DNA of 36,520 bases from Anaerolineae bacterium (lineage in GTDB: Bacteria > Chloroflexota > Anaerolineae > Anaerolineales > Villigracilaceae). Position 1 is the stretch's first letter. Each line of letters opens with the position of its first letter. The position numbers and the translations under genes were made by a program. Under the pieces are notes generated by a model. The model was not told the origin of the DNA, searched no databases, and was given only the letters and a program-made list of their open reading frames with translations. Below are positions 36,425 through 36,520 of the stretch, piece by piece. The DNA lies in contig JABGQV010000089.1 in the NCBI GenBank assembly GCA_018648655.1, positions 1-36,520 on the forward strand, read 5' to 3'.

Positions 36425-36520
36425 AATCATACCACTAGGAAGTGGAATTTTCTGGCAAAATAAGTAAGAAGGAGAATTCCATATGAAAAAGAAAAGATTT
36501 AGCGAAGCCCAGATCGTGAA
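36409..36520 (+). mobile_element. Left end of a putative IS3-family element (continues past window)
   Basis: TGTAAGCATCCCC-type terminus at the point where the MFS reading is lost, followed by an SD and the transposase start. Confidence 0.65.
36483..36520 (+). CDS. IS3-family transposase OrfA, N-terminal fragment
   Basis: MKKKRFSEAQIV start typical of IS3-type OrfA; runs off the window. Confidence 0.75.
   Translation, partial: MKKKRFSEAQIV

Noticed and set aside
1-36520. CRISPR arrays or rRNA genes
   Set aside because: No regularly spaced repeat array and no rRNA-like sequence seen in the window.

Overview
The window looks like ordinary chromosome from a Chloroflexi/Anaerolineae-like bacterium, judged only from gene content and style. 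It carries several accessory features. In order: a membrane PAS protein that stops where a GGDEF domain would begin; a CAP/LysM surface protein; a compact run of phosphodiesterase lipoprotein, DHH phosphoesterase, two sugar-type ABC permeases and a solute-binding lipoprotein; an uncharacterised 420-aa protein; a ~0.94-kb insertion flanked by a tRNA-Gly(CCC) gene and a displaced copy of the tRNA 3' end, carrying one orphan gene; a cupin gene with a truncated duplicate; a NarL-type two-component system divergent from an ABC-2 exporter; a K+-independent-type membrane pyrophosphatase; asnS and aspS; an arginine-deiminase/DDAH-like enzyme; alr; a TauE/SafE protein; lspA; an RluD-type synthase; menA; a GT2 glycosyltransferase; a ferredoxin; sodN/sodX (Ni-SOD); an aminotransferase-serA-DUF1015 cluster; and an MFS gene apparently broken by an IS3-like element at the right edge. 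The best hunting leads are the one-gene tRNA-Gly island, mutually exclusive hairpins covering the histidine kinase Shine-Dalgarno, the aspS leader, a perfect 40-bp palindrome between aspS and asnS, a terminator abutting the sodX start codon, and glycine-riboswitch-like motifs before the serine-pathway cluster. All product names come from reading motifs by eye; no database search was run.
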